Source: JACDAN01 sp035776735 (GTDB lineage: Bacteria > Actinomycetota > Thermoleophilia > Gaiellales > Gaiellaceae). From it: a DNA stretch of 64,000 bases. The translations under genes were made by a program, and so were the position numbers. The notes under the pieces were generated by a model. It ran no database searches. It was not told where the DNA came from and saw nothing but the letters and a program-made list of their open reading frames with translations. This document shows positions 24,904 to 33,788 of this stretch, one piece after another (position 1 is the first letter of the stretch; the number at the start of each line of letters is the position of its first letter). The stretch lies in contig DASSSO010000033.1 in NCBI GenBank assembly GCA_035776735.1, positions 1 through 64,000 of the forward strand, read 5' to 3'.

Positions 24904-25215
24904 GTGGAGCTGGAGAGCTACACGTTCGTCCTCCTCCGGCGGGGCCCCCGAGCGGACGAGTTCGGCGAGAGCGAGCTGGCGGAGCTCCAGGCCGGGCATC
25001 TCGCGTTCCTCGATCGGATGCGGAACGAGGGCCACCTGCGGCTCTCGGGGCCCTTCCGAGGCCAGGAGGACGAGACGAAGCGCGGTTTCTGCCTCTACCG
25101 GACGAGCGTGGACGAGACGAGGCGGCTGATCGCCGAGGGCGATCCGTCGGTGCGCGCCGGCCGGATGGCGGTCGAGGCGATGACATGGCTGACGCCGAAG
25201 GGAGCGTTCGGCTGA
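24904..25215 (+). CDS. YciI-like (YCII-related domain) small protein
   Basis: The 103-residue ferredoxin-like alpha+beta protein begins ESYTFVLLRRGPRADEF. It contains LQAGHLAFLDRMRNEGHLRLSGPF, where the His corresponds to the conserved YciI His, and the ending LIAEGDPSVRAGRMAVEAMTW is typical of the family. Some YciI proteins have hydrolytic or dehalogenase-like activity; the substrate is unknown. GTG 24904 is supported by TAGGCT seven bases upstream. Its last 31 bases overlap the start of tag. Confidence 0.85.
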   Translation: MELESYTFVLLRRGPRADEFGESELAELQAGHLAFLDRMRNEGHLRLSGPFRGQEDETKRGFCLYRTSVDETRRLIAEGDPSVRAGRMAVEAMTWLTPKGAFG

Positions 25216-25844
25216 GTGACGACCGGCTCGTGCGGGGCGACGACGGCGTCACCCGCTGCTTCTGGGGCGCCTCGCCGCCGGAGTACCAGGCGTACCACGA
25301 CGCCGAGTGGGGCTTCCCCGTCGACGACGACCGGCGCCTGTTCGAGAAGCTCGTCCTCGAGGGCTTCCAGTCCGGGCTCTCCTGGCTGACGATCCTCCGC
25401 AAGCGCGAGAACTTCCGCAACGCCTTCGCCGGTTTCGACTTCGAGCAGATGGCGCGGTTCGGCGAAAAGGACGTCGAGCGGCTGCTCGGCGACGCCGGGA
25501 TCGTCCGACACCGCGGGAAGATCGAGGCTGCGATCAACAACGCGCAGCGGGCGGTCGAGCTCGTCGCCGAGGAGGGCTCGCTGGCCACCTACGTCTGGCG
25601 CTTCGAGCCCGACCCGAAGTCTCGGCCGAAGCGGCCCACCTGGGACGAGCTGCTGGAGCTGGCCGAGACGCCGGAGTCCCGCGCGCTCGCGAAGGATCTG
25701 AAGCGCCGCGGCTGGCGCTTCGTCGGCCCGACGACGGTTTATGCCTTCATGCAGGCGATGGGCCTCGTCAACGACCACTTGCACGGCTGCGACGCGCGCG
25801 AGCACGCCGAGCTGGCGCGGGCCGAGTTCGACCGCCCGGCCTAG
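25185..25844 (+). CDS. tag: DNA-3-methyladenine glycosylase I
   Basis: The 219-residue base-excision enzyme removes 3-methyladenine from DNA. Family signatures are RCFWGASPPEYQAYHDAEWG, with the first zinc Cys and His, the FEKLVLEGFQSGLSWLTILRKR helix, and the C-terminal zinc-binding segment HLHGCDAREH. Together these give the Cys-His...His-Cys set of Tag. FVGPTTVYAFMQAMGLVNDH is also standard. The length is slightly above E. coli Tag because of the N-terminal extension ADAEGSVRLSDDR; a start at a later codon is possible. It overlaps the YciI gene and abuts the convergent fabI stop (CTAGCTA). Confidence 0.93.
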   Translation: MADAEGSVRLSDDRLVRGDDGVTRCFWGASPPEYQAYHDAEWGFPVDDDRRLFEKLVLEGFQSGLSWLTILRKRENFRNAFAGFDFEQMARFGEKDVERLLGDAGIVRHRGKIEAAINNAQRAVELVAEEGSLATYVWRFEPDPKSRPKRPTWDELLELAETPESRALAKDLKRRGWRFVGPTTVYAFMQAMGLVNDHLHGCDAREHAELARAEFDRPA

Positions 25845-26624
25845 CTACATGCCCATCGAGTGGTAGCCGCTGTCGACGTACAGCGTCGTCGCCGTCACGT
25901 TGTCCGCCTCGTCCGAGAGCAGGTACGCGGCCGCGGCGCCCACGTCGTCCGCGTCGATCGGCCGGTGGAGCGGCGAGCGCTCCTCGACGATCGACTCCAT
26001 CGTCGGAAAGCCGGCGATCGAGCGGGCGGCCAGCGTGCGCACCGGGCCGGCGGAGATCGCGTTCACGCGGATGTTCTTCTGCCCGAGGTCCCAGGCCAGG
26101 TACTGGACGGACGAGTCGAGCGCGGACTTGGCCACGCCCATGACGTTGTAGTGCGGCACCGCCCGCTGCCCGCCGAGGTACGTCATGGTCAGGATCGAGC
26201 CGCCCCCGGCCGCCTCCATCAGCGGCTCCGCCGCGCGTGCGAGGGCGACGAGCGAATAGGCGCTCACGTCAAGAGCCATCCAGAACCGGTCGCGCGGCGT
26301 ATCGGTGAAGCGGCCCTCGAGATCCTCGGCGGCCGCGAAGGCGACCGAGTGGACGAGGAGGTCGAGCCCGCCGTCGAACGTCTCCCCCACGTCGCGCAAG
26401 ACGCGGTCGACGTCCTCGTCCGACCGGACGTCGCACGCGGTGACAAGCGGGCTGGAGACCGACTCGGCGAGCTCGCGGACGTTCTTCTCGATCCGCTCGC
26501 CCTGGTAGGTGAAGGCGAGCTGCGCACCCTCCTCGGCCAACCTGCGGCCGATCGCCCACGCGATCGAGCGCTTGTTCGCGACACCGGTGACGAGCCCGCG
26601 CTTGCCCTCGAATCTCCCAGGCAT
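25845..26624 (-). CDS. fabI: Enoyl-[acyl-carrier-protein] reductase (NADH)
   Basis: The 259-residue FabI carries out the final reduction of the fatty-acid elongation cycle in the cytoplasm. The cofactor motif is VTGVANKRSIAWAIG, the catalytic Tyr and Lys are in YNVMGVAKSALDSSV, and RVNAISAGPVRTLAA is the substrate loop. The C-terminal ADNVTATTLYVDSGYHSMGM is typical. TAGGAT lies seven bases before ATG 26624, suggesting a leaderless message in a head-to-head arrangement with the subtilase gene. It converges with tag with no spacer. Triclosan and isoniazid-type inhibitors target this family; nothing in the active site looks unusual. Confidence 0.96.
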   Translation of the reverse strand: MPGRFEGKRGLVTGVANKRSIAWAIGRRLAEEGAQLAFTYQGERIEKNVRELAESVSSPLVTACDVRSDEDVDRVLRDVGETFDGGLDLLVHSVAFAAAEDLEGRFTDTPRDRFWMALDVSAYSLVALARAAEPLMEAAGGGSILTMTYLGGQRAVPHYNVMGVAKSALDSSVQYLAWDLGQKNIRVNAISAGPVRTLAARSIAGFPTMESIVEERSPLHRPIDADDVGAAAAYLLSDEADNVTATTLYVDSGYHSMGM

Positions 26625-26631
26625 CGAGGCG

Positions 26632-26637
26632 ATCCTA
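26632..26637 (-). promoter_or_regulatory. -10 element TAGGAT for fabI
   Basis: TAGGAT on the minus strand is 7 bases from ATG 26624, in a 17-base gap between the divergent fabI and subtilase starts. On the plus strand, TACTCT (26647-26652) seven bases before TTG 26660 is an alternative leaderless start for the subtilase. Confidence 0.5.
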
Positions 26638-26641
26638 CGGT

Positions 26642-29600
26642 GTGACTACTCTGTACGTCTTGCGCCGCCAGCTCTTGCTCTTGGTCCCGATGGCGGCGCT
26701 TGCGCTCGCAGCGCCGGCCTCTGCCGCGCTCCGCCCGATCGAGCGGACGTTCGGCGACATCACGGTCCCGCGCGTCTCGAAGGGGACGCTCCGCGTCTCC
26801 GCGGCGCAGGGATCGGGGCGGATGACCGTGATCGCGACGCTGAGGCTCCCGCCGCTCGCGGCCGCGCGCGGCCCGGGCTTCTTCGCCACCCTCGGCCCGA
26901 GCCGGCTCGACACGGCCAGCGCATCGTCGCGCTCCTACCTCGCGCGCGTGCAGGCCGAGCAGGCCGCCGCGGCCCGCGCGATCCGCACCGCCGTCCCCGG
27001 GGCGCGGCTCGTCCACCGGTTCCAGGTCGTGCTGAACGGGATCACCGTCGAGCTCCCGGTGGCGGACCTCCCGAAGCTCCAGGCGCTCAGCTCCGTCGCC
27101 CGCGTCTACCCGAGCGTGCGCCACTTCCTGAAGACGAACCGAAGCCCCGGCGTGATCGGCGCGACCGCGTTCACGGCGGGGACGGGCGCGACCGGCGCCG
27201 GCGTCAAGATCGCGGTCGTCGACGACGGGATCGACCAGACGAACCCGTCCTTCAGCCCGGGCGGGTTCGCGTATCCGCCCGGCTTTCCGAAGGGGCAGAC
27301 CGCCTACACGACGCCGAAGGTGATCGTGGCCCGCAGCTTCACCGCGCGCGGCTCCGGCACCCGCGGTCGCCTCCCCGTCGACTCGCGCGTCTCCTTCCAC
27401 GGGACCCACGTCGCGGGCATCGCCGCCGGCCGCGCCGGAACCGCCTCCCCGGGCGGCCGCGACCACCCCCCGACGGCGGGACTGAGCGGCGTGGCGCCGA
27501 ACGCCTGGATCGGGAACTATCGCGTCTTCAACGTCCCGACCCCGGCCGGGCACATCTCGACGACGGGACAGACCGTCGCCGCCTTCGAGCAGGCCGTCCG
27601 CGACGGAATGGACGTCATCAACTACTCCGGCGGCTCGCCCGCGATCGACCCGCGCACGGACGCGATGATGGAGACGGTCGCGAACGTCACGCGCGCCGGT
27701 GTCGTCGTCGTCGCCTCCGCCGGGAACGACCGCGACGACTTCGGCCTCGGCTCGACCGGCTCGCCGTCCACCTCGCCGGAGGCGATCGGCGTCGCGGCCA
27801 CGTCCAACACGCACGTGTTCGCGCCTGCACTCGCCGTCAGCGATCCCGGCGCCCCGGCGTCCGTCCGGCGGATCCCGTTCAAGCCGGACGCCCTCGGCGC
27901 GCCCTCGTCCTGGGGGCAGACCGACCGGTCGCTCGTCGACGTCGGCTCGATCACAGGGACGAACGGCCAGCCCGTACCGACGCAGCTCTGCGGAATCGGG
28001 CGCGATCCCAACGCCGGAACCAACCCGCTGCCGCGCGGGTCGCTCGCCGGCTCGTTCGCGCTGATCTCCCGCGGCCGCTGCAGCATCTTCTCCAAGGCGG
28101 CCCGTGCGGCCGCGGCGGGCGCGGCGGGCCTCGTGATCGTCGACAACCGCTTCGGCGAGGCGAACCCGATCCCGCTCCTAGTCTCCGTGCGCGCCGGGAT
28201 GATCTCCGACCTCGACGGCGCGAACTTGCGCGCGTACCTCGCGACGCGAGGAGGCCGCGCACCGATTCGCATCGGGCCGGGGGTCACCGAGATCGAGACC
28301 GGGCGGAGCGGGATCATCACGAGCTTCTCCGCCGGCGGCCCGACCGCATTCGGCCACAACCTGAAGCCGGACCTCGCCGCGCCGGGCGGCGAGATCCTCT
28401 CTGCGACCCTCCCCGGGTTCACGGGCGGCTCACGGTTCGCCAACTTCGACGGGACGAGCATGTCGGCGCCGCATGTCACCGGCGCGGTCGCGCTCCTCCG
28501 CGAACGGCACCGTGAGTGGACGGTGCGGCAGGTGAAGTCCGCGCTGATGTCGACTGCCGTTGCGGCGTGGGGCAACAGCGCGCGGACGCAGGAGGCCCCG
28601 GTGCTCCTGCAGGGCGCCGGCCTCGTCAACGTGCAGGCCGCCGACGACCCGAAGATCTTCGCGGAGCCCGGGTCGCTCTCATTCGGAGACCTCAACCTGG
28701 TCGCCGCAGTCACCTCGAAGCAGCTCCTGCTCTCGATCCGGGACGCCGGCGGCGGCGGCGGCACGTGGACAGTCGAGCTCCGGCCGCAGTCCGCGTCGGC
28801 CGGCGCGACCATCGAGGTTCCTTCGAGCGTCACGATCCCGCCCGGAGGCGCGTCAGACGTCCAGGTGACCGCGCGCGCCGACGGCGGGGCGCCGAAGGGC
28901 GACAACTACGGCTTCGTCGTACTCCGGCAGGGCGCCGTCACGCGCCGGGTGCCCTACGCGTTCTTCCTCACGCGGCCGGGGCTCGCGGGCGTCACCGCCC
29001 GTCCGCTCGCGCGCGTCCAGACCGGCACGACCGCGTCGGGAACGTCGTTCGCCGACCGCTACCGGTTCCCCGCGGCGCCCTTCGGCCACCCACCGGATTA
29101 CGGCGCCGGCCCGGACATGGTGGAGGACGGCGCCGAGCGGCTGTACTCGATCCGGGTCCGGAACCGGGTCGTCAACGTCGGCGCGGCCGTGATCACCTCG
29201 TCGCCCAACTCGGCGATCGACCCGTTCTTCCTCGGCGCCAAGGACGAGAACGCGGTTCAGGGCTACGTCGGGACGCCGACGAACATCAACGGGCTGACGA
29301 TCGGCTACGGGCTCGCGATCGGGGCGGCCGGCGCGGTCTTCGCCCCCCCGGGCACGTACTACGTCGCCGTGGACTCCGGCCGTGACGAGTTCACGAATCA
29401 GCGGCGGGCGGGCAGCTACCGCCTGCGCTCGTGGGTCAACGACATGCATCCGCCGTCGGTGCGGCTCCTGACGACCCGGGTCACGGCCGGCCGGCCGACG
29501 CTCGCGGTTCAGACGCTCGACCGCGGGGCGGGCGTCGACCCGTTCTCCCTGACCCTAGGCTACGGGCGCGTCCTGGTCGCGGCGGCCGCCTACGACCCGT

Positions 29601-30049
29601 TCTCCGGGGTCGCGATCTTCGCGCTTCCCCCGGCGGCGCCGGCCATCCGCGCCGGCAGGCTGAACGCGCTCTTCCAGTCCGCGGACTACCAGGAGGCAAA
29701 GAACGCGGACGTCTTCGGGGACGAGCTGATGCCGAACACGCGCGTGAAGGCCACGCGGGTCCGGGTCGTCTCCGGCCCGACGCTGACGTGGCTGCTGCCG
29801 CTCCCGCGGACCTGCGTCGCCCGGACCGTGCCGCTGCTCGTCGTGGCGAGCCCACCGGCGAAGGCCCGCACCGCACGGTTCTTCGACGGCAAGCGGCAGA
29901 TCCGCGTGCTGCGCCGCAACGCCGCCGGCCTGTACGCGACCACTTGGCGGACGGCCGGTGCCAAGCGCGGCGCGCACACGCTCCGCGCGGTCGTACAGGT
30001 GGCCGGCAAGCGCGTCGAGGCGACGCGCGTCGTCCGCGTGTGCCGGTAG
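26642..30049 (+). CDS. Large secreted subtilisin-like (S8) serine protease
   Basis: The 1135-residue exported protease has a signal peptide within the first 28 residues (LLLLVPMAALALAAPASA), then an inhibitor-like I9 prodomain ending near residue 165. The catalytic Asp is in AVVDDGID (about 194), His in SFHGTHVAGIAAG (about 253) and Ser in DGTSMSAPHVTG (about 606). A PA-type insert (ISRGRCSIFSKAARAAAAGA) lies between His and Ser. The remaining 500 residues are beta-rich Fn3- or jelly-roll-like domains ending in GKRVEATRVVRVCR. GTG 26642 is the first start; TTG 26660, preceded by TACTCT-N7, is an alternative that also gives a signal peptide. The last bases overlap the SDR start. Confidence 0.93.
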   Translation: MTTLYVLRRQLLLLVPMAALALAAPASAALRPIERTFGDITVPRVSKGTLRVSAAQGSGRMTVIATLRLPPLAAARGPGFFATLGPSRLDTASASSRSYLARVQAEQAAAARAIRTAVPGARLVHRFQVVLNGITVELPVADLPKLQALSSVARVYPSVRHFLKTNRSPGVIGATAFTAGTGATGAGVKIAVVDDGIDQTNPSFSPGGFAYPPGFPKGQTAYTTPKVIVARSFTARGSGTRGRLPVDSRVSFHGTHVAGIAAGRAGTASPGGRDHPPTAGLSGVAPNAWIGNYRVFNVPTPAGHISTTGQTVAAFEQAVRDGMDVINYSGGSPAIDPRTDAMMETVANVTRAGVVVVASAGNDRDDFGLGSTGSPSTSPEAIGVAATSNTHVFAPALAVSDPGAPASVRRIPFKPDALGAPSSWGQTDRSLVDVGSITGTNGQPVPTQLCGIGRDPNAGTNPLPRGSLAGSFALISRGRCSIFSKAARAAAAGAAGLVIVDNRFGEANPIPLLVSVRAGMISDLDGANLRAYLATRGGRAPIRIGPGVTEIETGRSGIITSFSAGGPTAFGHNLKPDLAAPGGEILSATLPGFTGGSRFANFDGTSMSAPHVTGAVALLRERHREWTVRQVKSALMSTAVAAWGNSARTQEAPVLLQGAGLVNVQAADDPKIFAEPGSLSFGDLNLVAAVTSKQLLLSIRDAGGGGGTWTVELRPQSASAGATIEVPSSVTIPPGGASDVQVTARADGGAPKGDNYGFVVLRQGAVTRRVPYAFFLTRPGLAGVTARPLARVQTGTTASGTSFADRYRFPAAPFGHPPDYGAGPDMVEDGAERLYSIRVRNRVVNVGAAVITSSPNSAIDPFFLGAKDENAVQGYVGTPTNINGLTIGYGLAIGAAGAVFAPPGTYYVAVDSGRDEFTNQRRAGSYRLRSWVNDMHPPSVRLLTTRVTAGRPTLAVQTLDRGAGVDPFSLTLGYGRVLVAAAAYDPFSGVAIFALPPAAPAIRAGRLNALFQSADYQEAKNADVFGDELMPNTRVKATRVRVVSGPTLTWLLPLPRTCVARTVPLLVVASPPAKARTARFFDGKRQIRVLRRNAAGLYATTWRTAGAKRGAHTLRAVVQVAGKRVEATRVVRVCR

Positions 30050-30801
30050 CGGTCGTCACCGGCGGCAGCTCGGGGATCGGCGCGGCCGTCGCACGACGTC
30101 TCCGGCAGCGCGGCTGGGACTGCGTGCTCGTGGCGCGCGACGAAGAGCGGCTCCGCGCGACCGCGGAGGAGCTCGGGGCCGAGTACGAGGTCTGCGACGT
30201 CGGCGACCGCGAGGCCGTCGACCGGATGGCCGCCGCCGTCCGCGAGCGGCATCCGGCGGTCAAGCTGCTCGTCAACAACGCCGGCATCTCCGGGCGGACG
30301 CCGGGCGACCGGCGCCGGAAGGGCTTCATCGAGACCGACCCCGAGTGGATCGAGGAGCTCTTCCGGGTCAACCTTCTCGGCGCCGTCTGGTGCCTGCGCG
30401 CCTTTCTCCCCGCGCTCGATGCGGCCCGGCCCGCGCACGTCGTGAACGTGGGCTCGGTTGCCGGCACCGTCGCCGTCCCGCCGGGGCTGTACTCGGCGAC
30501 GAAGCACGCGCTGGTCGCCTTCTCCCGCTCGCTCGCGGCGTCGCTGCCCGCCCGGGGGATCCACGTCCACACGGTCAATCCGGGATTCGTGGAGACGCCC
30601 GGTTTCCCGCAGCGCGGCGTCCTCGGGAGTTGGCTGCTGGAAGCCGCGGTCGTGGGCCCGGACTACGCGGCCCGCAGGATCGTCTCCGCCGTGGAGCACA
30701 ACCGCCCGGAGGTCTTCGTGCCCGGCTGGTACCGGGTGCCCGCGGTCCTGCAGGCGCTCGCGCCGGGACTCGTCAGCCGCCTGCTGGCACGGCGGCGGTA
30801 A
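30040..30801 (+). CDS. Short-chain dehydrogenase/reductase
   Basis: The 253-residue Rossmann-fold SDR has TGGSSGIGAAVARRL as its NAD(P) motif (about residues 7-21), LVNNAGISG, a catalytic Ser in VVNVGSVAGT, and Tyr/Lys in GLYSATKHALVAFS. The sequence after the PG motif (VNPGFVETPGFPQRG) and the C-terminal PEVFVPGWYRVPAVLQAL suggest a membrane-associated or lipid-type substrate as in DltE/YqjQ-like SDRs, but the substrate is not determined. GTG 30040 overlaps the last ten bases of the protease gene in another frame, so expression is probably coupled. Confidence 0.88.
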   Translation: MPVAVVTGGSSGIGAAVARRLRQRGWDCVLVARDEERLRATAEELGAEYEVCDVGDREAVDRMAAAVRERHPAVKLLVNNAGISGRTPGDRRRKGFIETDPEWIEELFRVNLLGAVWCLRAFLPALDAARPAHVVNVGSVAGTVAVPPGLYSATKHALVAFSRSLAASLPARGIHVHTVNPGFVETPGFPQRGVLGSWLLEAAVVGPDYAARRIVSAVEHNRPEVFVPGWYRVPAVLQALAPGLVSRLLARRR

Positions 30802-30804
30802 CTT
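30799..30804 (+). promoter_or_regulatory. -10 element TAACTT for the thioredoxin-fold pair
   Basis: TAACTT, whose TAA is the SDR stop, lies seven bases before GTG 30812, which supports a separate leaderless start. Confidence 0.45.
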
Positions 30805-30811
30805 CCCTCTC

Positions 30812-31114
30812 GTGACCGTCGAGCTCTTCTACTGGGAGGGCTGCCCGTCGTACCCGGAGGCACGCGAGCTGCTCGAGGACGTCCTCCGGGAACGCGGCCT
30901 CGACGTGCCGATCGACCTCCGGCACGTCGGTACGCGCGAGGAGGCGGCCGAGCTGCGCTTCCCCGGCTCGCCGACGATCCGGGTCGACGGGCGCGACGTC
31001 GACCCGGCCGGCGCCGACGAGCCTCCCTCGCTCAGCTGCCGGATCTACCACCTGCCCGACGGTCGCGTCTCGCCGATCCCGTCCCGCGAACAGCTCGAGG
31101 AGGCCCTCGCATGA
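30812..31114 (+). CDS. Thioredoxin-fold protein with single-Cys CPSY motif
   Basis: The 100-residue protein starts with a thioredoxin-like strand and motif, VELFYWEGCPSYPEARELL, where CxxC is replaced by CPSY. It continues with LRFPGSPTIRVDGRDVDP, the cis-Pro region. A second Cys appears in LSCRIYH. Similar short actinobacterial proteins occur near redox and mercury-related genes; the function is uncharacterised. It overlaps the next gene, a redoxin, by ATGA, so the two probably form a redox pair. GTG 30812 is supported by TAACTT seven bases upstream. Confidence 0.8.
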   Translation: MTVELFYWEGCPSYPEARELLEDVLRERGLDVPIDLRHVGTREEAAELRFPGSPTIRVDGRDVDPAGADEPPSLSCRIYHLPDGRVSPIPSREQLEEALA

Positions 31115-31641
31115 GCCTGACGCTCGCCACAGAGGCACCGCCGTTCGACCTTCCCGGCGTCGACGGCCGCAACCACTCGCTCGACGACTACGCCGACGCG
31201 CCGATCCTGGCCGTGGTCTGGTCGTGCAACCACTGTCCGTACGTGATCGCCTGGGAAGGGCGGATGAAGGCGCTCCAGGAGGAGTACGGCGACCGGGGCT
31301 TCCGGCTCGTCGCGATCAACTCGAACGACGCCGAGAACTACCCGGCCGACTCGTTCGAGGCGATGCAGGCGCGGGCGCGGGAGCAGGGCTTCAACTTCGA
31401 CTACCTGTACGACGAGGACCAGTCCGTCGCGCAGGCGTACGGGCCGGAGCGGACGCCCGAGGTGTTCCTCTTCGACCGCAACCGGAGGCTCGTCTACCAC
31501 GGCGCCATCGACGACAGCCGCGAGGAGGGCGCCGTGCAGGAGCGTTACGTGCGCGACGCCATCGAGGCGCTGCTCACGGACCGGGACCCGCCGGTGGCCG
31601 AGACCCCGCCCGTCGGCTGCACGGTGAAGTGGAAGGGCTGA
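31111..31641 (+). CDS. AhpC/TSA-type redoxin (thioredoxin-like)
   Basis: The 176-residue redoxin has PPFDLPGVDGRNHSLDDY at its N-terminus, the active-site segment VVWSCNHCPYVIAWE with CNHC (a CxxC), and VFLFDRNRRLVYHG, typical of thioredoxin-like peroxiredoxins of the ResA/YbdA group. There is no signal peptide, so it is cytoplasmic. It probably reduces disulfides or peroxides; the substrate is unknown. The C-terminal tail VAETPPVGCTVKWKG contains a third Cys and matches a conserved ending in this subfamily. The ATG overlaps the upstream thioredoxin-fold gene stop. The following 97 bases to 31738 contain no gene. Confidence 0.85.
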   Translation: MSLTLATEAPPFDLPGVDGRNHSLDDYADAPILAVVWSCNHCPYVIAWEGRMKALQEEYGDRGFRLVAINSNDAENYPADSFEAMQARAREQGFNFDYLYDEDQSVAQAYGPERTPEVFLFDRNRRLVYHGAIDDSREEGAVQERYVRDAIEALLTDRDPPVAETPPVGCTVKWKG

Positions 31642-31738
31642 GCGCGACGCGCGCCGAGTGGTCGTAGTCCAGGCGCACCCGGCCTCCTCCCCGCTGCGAG
31701 CCTACTGAGAAGGCCCGCACGCGTGTGAAACGAGTGCG

Positions 31739-32776
31739 TCAGGAATCGGTGCCGGCGGACCGGCCGCGCCGGACGAGCTCGAGCGCCTCATCGCGCGTCG
31801 AGATCGTCCCGGCGGCGCGCTCCTCGGCGATCCGCTCCAGCCACTCGCCGATCTCGGGCCCCGGCGGGAGGCCGAGCTCGTCCCCGCGCACGAGCGGTTG
31901 CGGAGGGTCGTTCGTCCGCGCCGCCTCGATCGCCCGCACGAGGTCGGCGTCGCCGCCGGCGAACCGCGCCGCGTCGATGGCCCACGGCTCGGTCGCCCGG
32001 CGGAAGCGGTGGAGCTCCCGCGGGGACAGGTCGCCGGGGAGCTCCGCGCGCAGCACCTTGCCCGCATAGCGCCGCAGCTCGTTCGAGACCGGCAGCTGCC
32101 CGAGCCGGTGGCCGAAGACGGCGACCAGGCGCAGCTCGGCCGTCGTCTCGCCGAGCTCGCGGAGCCGGTCGACCGAGCCGCCGAGCGGTGCCAGCAGGCC
32201 CAGCTCCTCGAGGCGCTCGAAGCCGTCGGCGCCGAGCCGCTCGAGCTCGGCGAGGATCCGTTCGCCGGCCGGGCGCGTGACGAGGCCGGCGTTCGCCCTG
32301 ACGAGCCGCTCCGTCTCGGCGTCCAGCCGGAAGCCGAGCTCGCTCTCGAGGCGAGCGGCCCGAAGGAGGCGCAGGGGATCGTCCTGGAAGACCCCCGGGC
32401 CGACGGCCCGCAACGTCCGGCGCTCGAGGTCGCCGACCCCGCCGAACGGATCGAGCGGCTCGCCGCCGGCCAGCGGTCTCGCGATCGCGTTGATCGTGAA
32501 GTCGCGCGTTGCCAGGTCGTCGTGGATCCCGTCCGGCAGCGGCGTGAAGTCGACGGTTCGATCCTCGGGGAGCGCCACCCGCCAGGCGCCGTGGCGCTCG
32601 GAGAGCGGGAACGGGGCCCCCTCGGAGCGCCGCGCGTAGCGGCGCGCCGCCTGCTCGGGCTCGCGGCAGGCGATGTCGAGGTCGACGACCGGCCGGCCGA
32701 GCAACTCGTCACGCACGGCGCCGCCGACGATCCAGGCCTCCTCCCCCGCCAGCACCTCTTGCGCTGCCTCAAGCAT
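31739..32776 (-). CDS. CCA tRNA nucleotidyltransferase / poly(A) polymerase family
   Basis: The 345-residue class II nucleotidyltransferase-fold protein has IVGGAVRDELLG (about residues 16-27), the metal-binding VDLDIA, TRDFTINAIARPL, and the neck motif DDPLRLLRAARLESELGF. It should add or repair the CCA end of tRNAs, needed here since neither tRNA in the window encodes CCA. An HD phosphohydrolase domain, present in some members, is not visible. The start region overlaps the alr stop by eight bases, and the gene follows alr and nnr on the same strand. The poly(A) polymerase alternative cannot be excluded from sequence alone. Confidence 0.9.
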   Translation of the reverse strand: MLEAAQEVLAGEEAWIVGGAVRDELLGRPVVDLDIACREPEQAARRYARRSEGAPFPLSERHGAWRVALPEDRTVDFTPLPDGIHDDLATRDFTINAIARPLAGGEPLDPFGGVGDLERRTLRAVGPGVFQDDPLRLLRAARLESELGFRLDAETERLVRANAGLVTRPAGERILAELERLGADGFERLEELGLLAPLGGSVDRLRELGETTAELRLVAVFGHRLGQLPVSNELRRYAGKVLRAELPGDLSPRELHRFRRATEPWAIDAARFAGGDADLVRAIEAARTNDPPQPLVRGDELGLPPGPEIGEWLERIAEERAAGTISTRDEALELVRRGRSAGTDS

Positions 32777-33788
32777 CGATCACCGTCCGCCGGGCCCGGG
32801 CCGGCCCGGACTCGATCCGCGACACGAGCTCGTAGTTGATCGTGTCCGCGACGCGCGTATGGTCTTCGACCAGGACGCCGTCCCCGATCAGCGTCACCGG
32901 CGCGTCAATGGGCTCCTGCTCGTCGAGCCGGACGGCGATCGCGTCCATCGAGACCGTGCCGACGACCAGGCAGCGCCTGCTGCCGACGACCACCTCCGTC
33001 CCGGTCATGTCGCGGCGGAACCCGTCCGCGTAGCCGACCGGCACGACGCCGATCCACGTGTCCTCCTGGGCGACGAACCGACGGCCGTAACCCGTGCTCT
33101 CGCCGGCGCGCAGGCGCTTGACCTGCGCGAGCCGGCTCTCCCAGCGCAGCGCCGGCTCGAGGCCGTCGTCGGCCGGGTCGCCGCCGAACGGCGAGAGCCC
33201 GTAGAGGGCGATCCCGCAGCGGGCGGCGTCGAAACGCGCCTCCGGGATCCGGAGTGCCGCCGCGCTGTTCGCGGCGTGCCGGACGAGCTGCGGGTGACCC
33301 TTCGTCGCCTCCTCGAAGCGGGCGACCTGCGCGCGGGCGACCTCCGCGTCGCTGTCCGCGGTCGCGAGATGCGTCATCAGGCCGACGACCTCCGCGCCCA
33401 CCTCGGGGAGCTCCGAGAGCCCCCAGCGGCCCATCCCCGTGTCGAGCTTCAGGTGGGCGCGGACGCCCTCCGGCACCGGCAGCTCCCAGACCGCGAGCTC
33501 GAGGTCGGCCGCGCGGGCGAGTGCGATCTCGCGGCCCGCCGACGGGCCCATGACGAGGATCCGGACGCCCGAGAACTCCGCCCGCAGCTCCAGCCCCTCG
33601 GCGACCGTGGCGACGCAGAGCGCGCTCGCGCCCTCGGCGAGCACCGCTCCGGCGACGTCGACCGCCCCGTGGCCGTAGCCGTTCGCCTTCACGACCGCCC
33701 AAAGCGCCGAGCCCTCGAGCGCCTTCAGCAGCCTGCGGGCGTTCCGCCGCACCGCGCCGAGGTCGATCGTGATCTCGGACCTATGCAT
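32769..33788 (-). CDS. alr: Alanine racemase
   Basis: The 339-residue PLP enzyme interconverts L- and D-alanine for peptidoglycan. The PLP lysine is K34 in AVVKANGYGHG. The C-terminal domain carries the Tyr of VPVGYADGFRRDM, and VGTVSMDAIAVRL contains the MD pair lining the active site. The length is slightly short of the usual 360-380 but all domains are present. It is coupled to nnr upstream (8-base overlap) and to the CCA enzyme downstream (8-base overlap). The nnr-alr order is common in actinobacteria next to acpS, as here. Confidence 0.95.
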   Translation of the reverse strand: MHRSEITIDLGAVRRNARRLLKALEGSALWAVVKANGYGHGAVDVAGAVLAEGASALCVATVAEGLELRAEFSGVRILVMGPSAGREIALARAADLELAVWELPVPEGVRAHLKLDTGMGRWGLSELPEVGAEVVGLMTHLATADSDAEVARAQVARFEEATKGHPQLVRHAANSAAALRIPEARFDAARCGIALYGLSPFGGDPADDGLEPALRWESRLAQVKRLRAGESTGYGRRFVAQEDTWIGVVPVGYADGFRRDMTGTEVVVGSRRCLVVGTVSMDAIAVRLDEQEPIDAPVTLIGDGVLVEDHTRVADTINYELVSRIESGPARARRTVIDA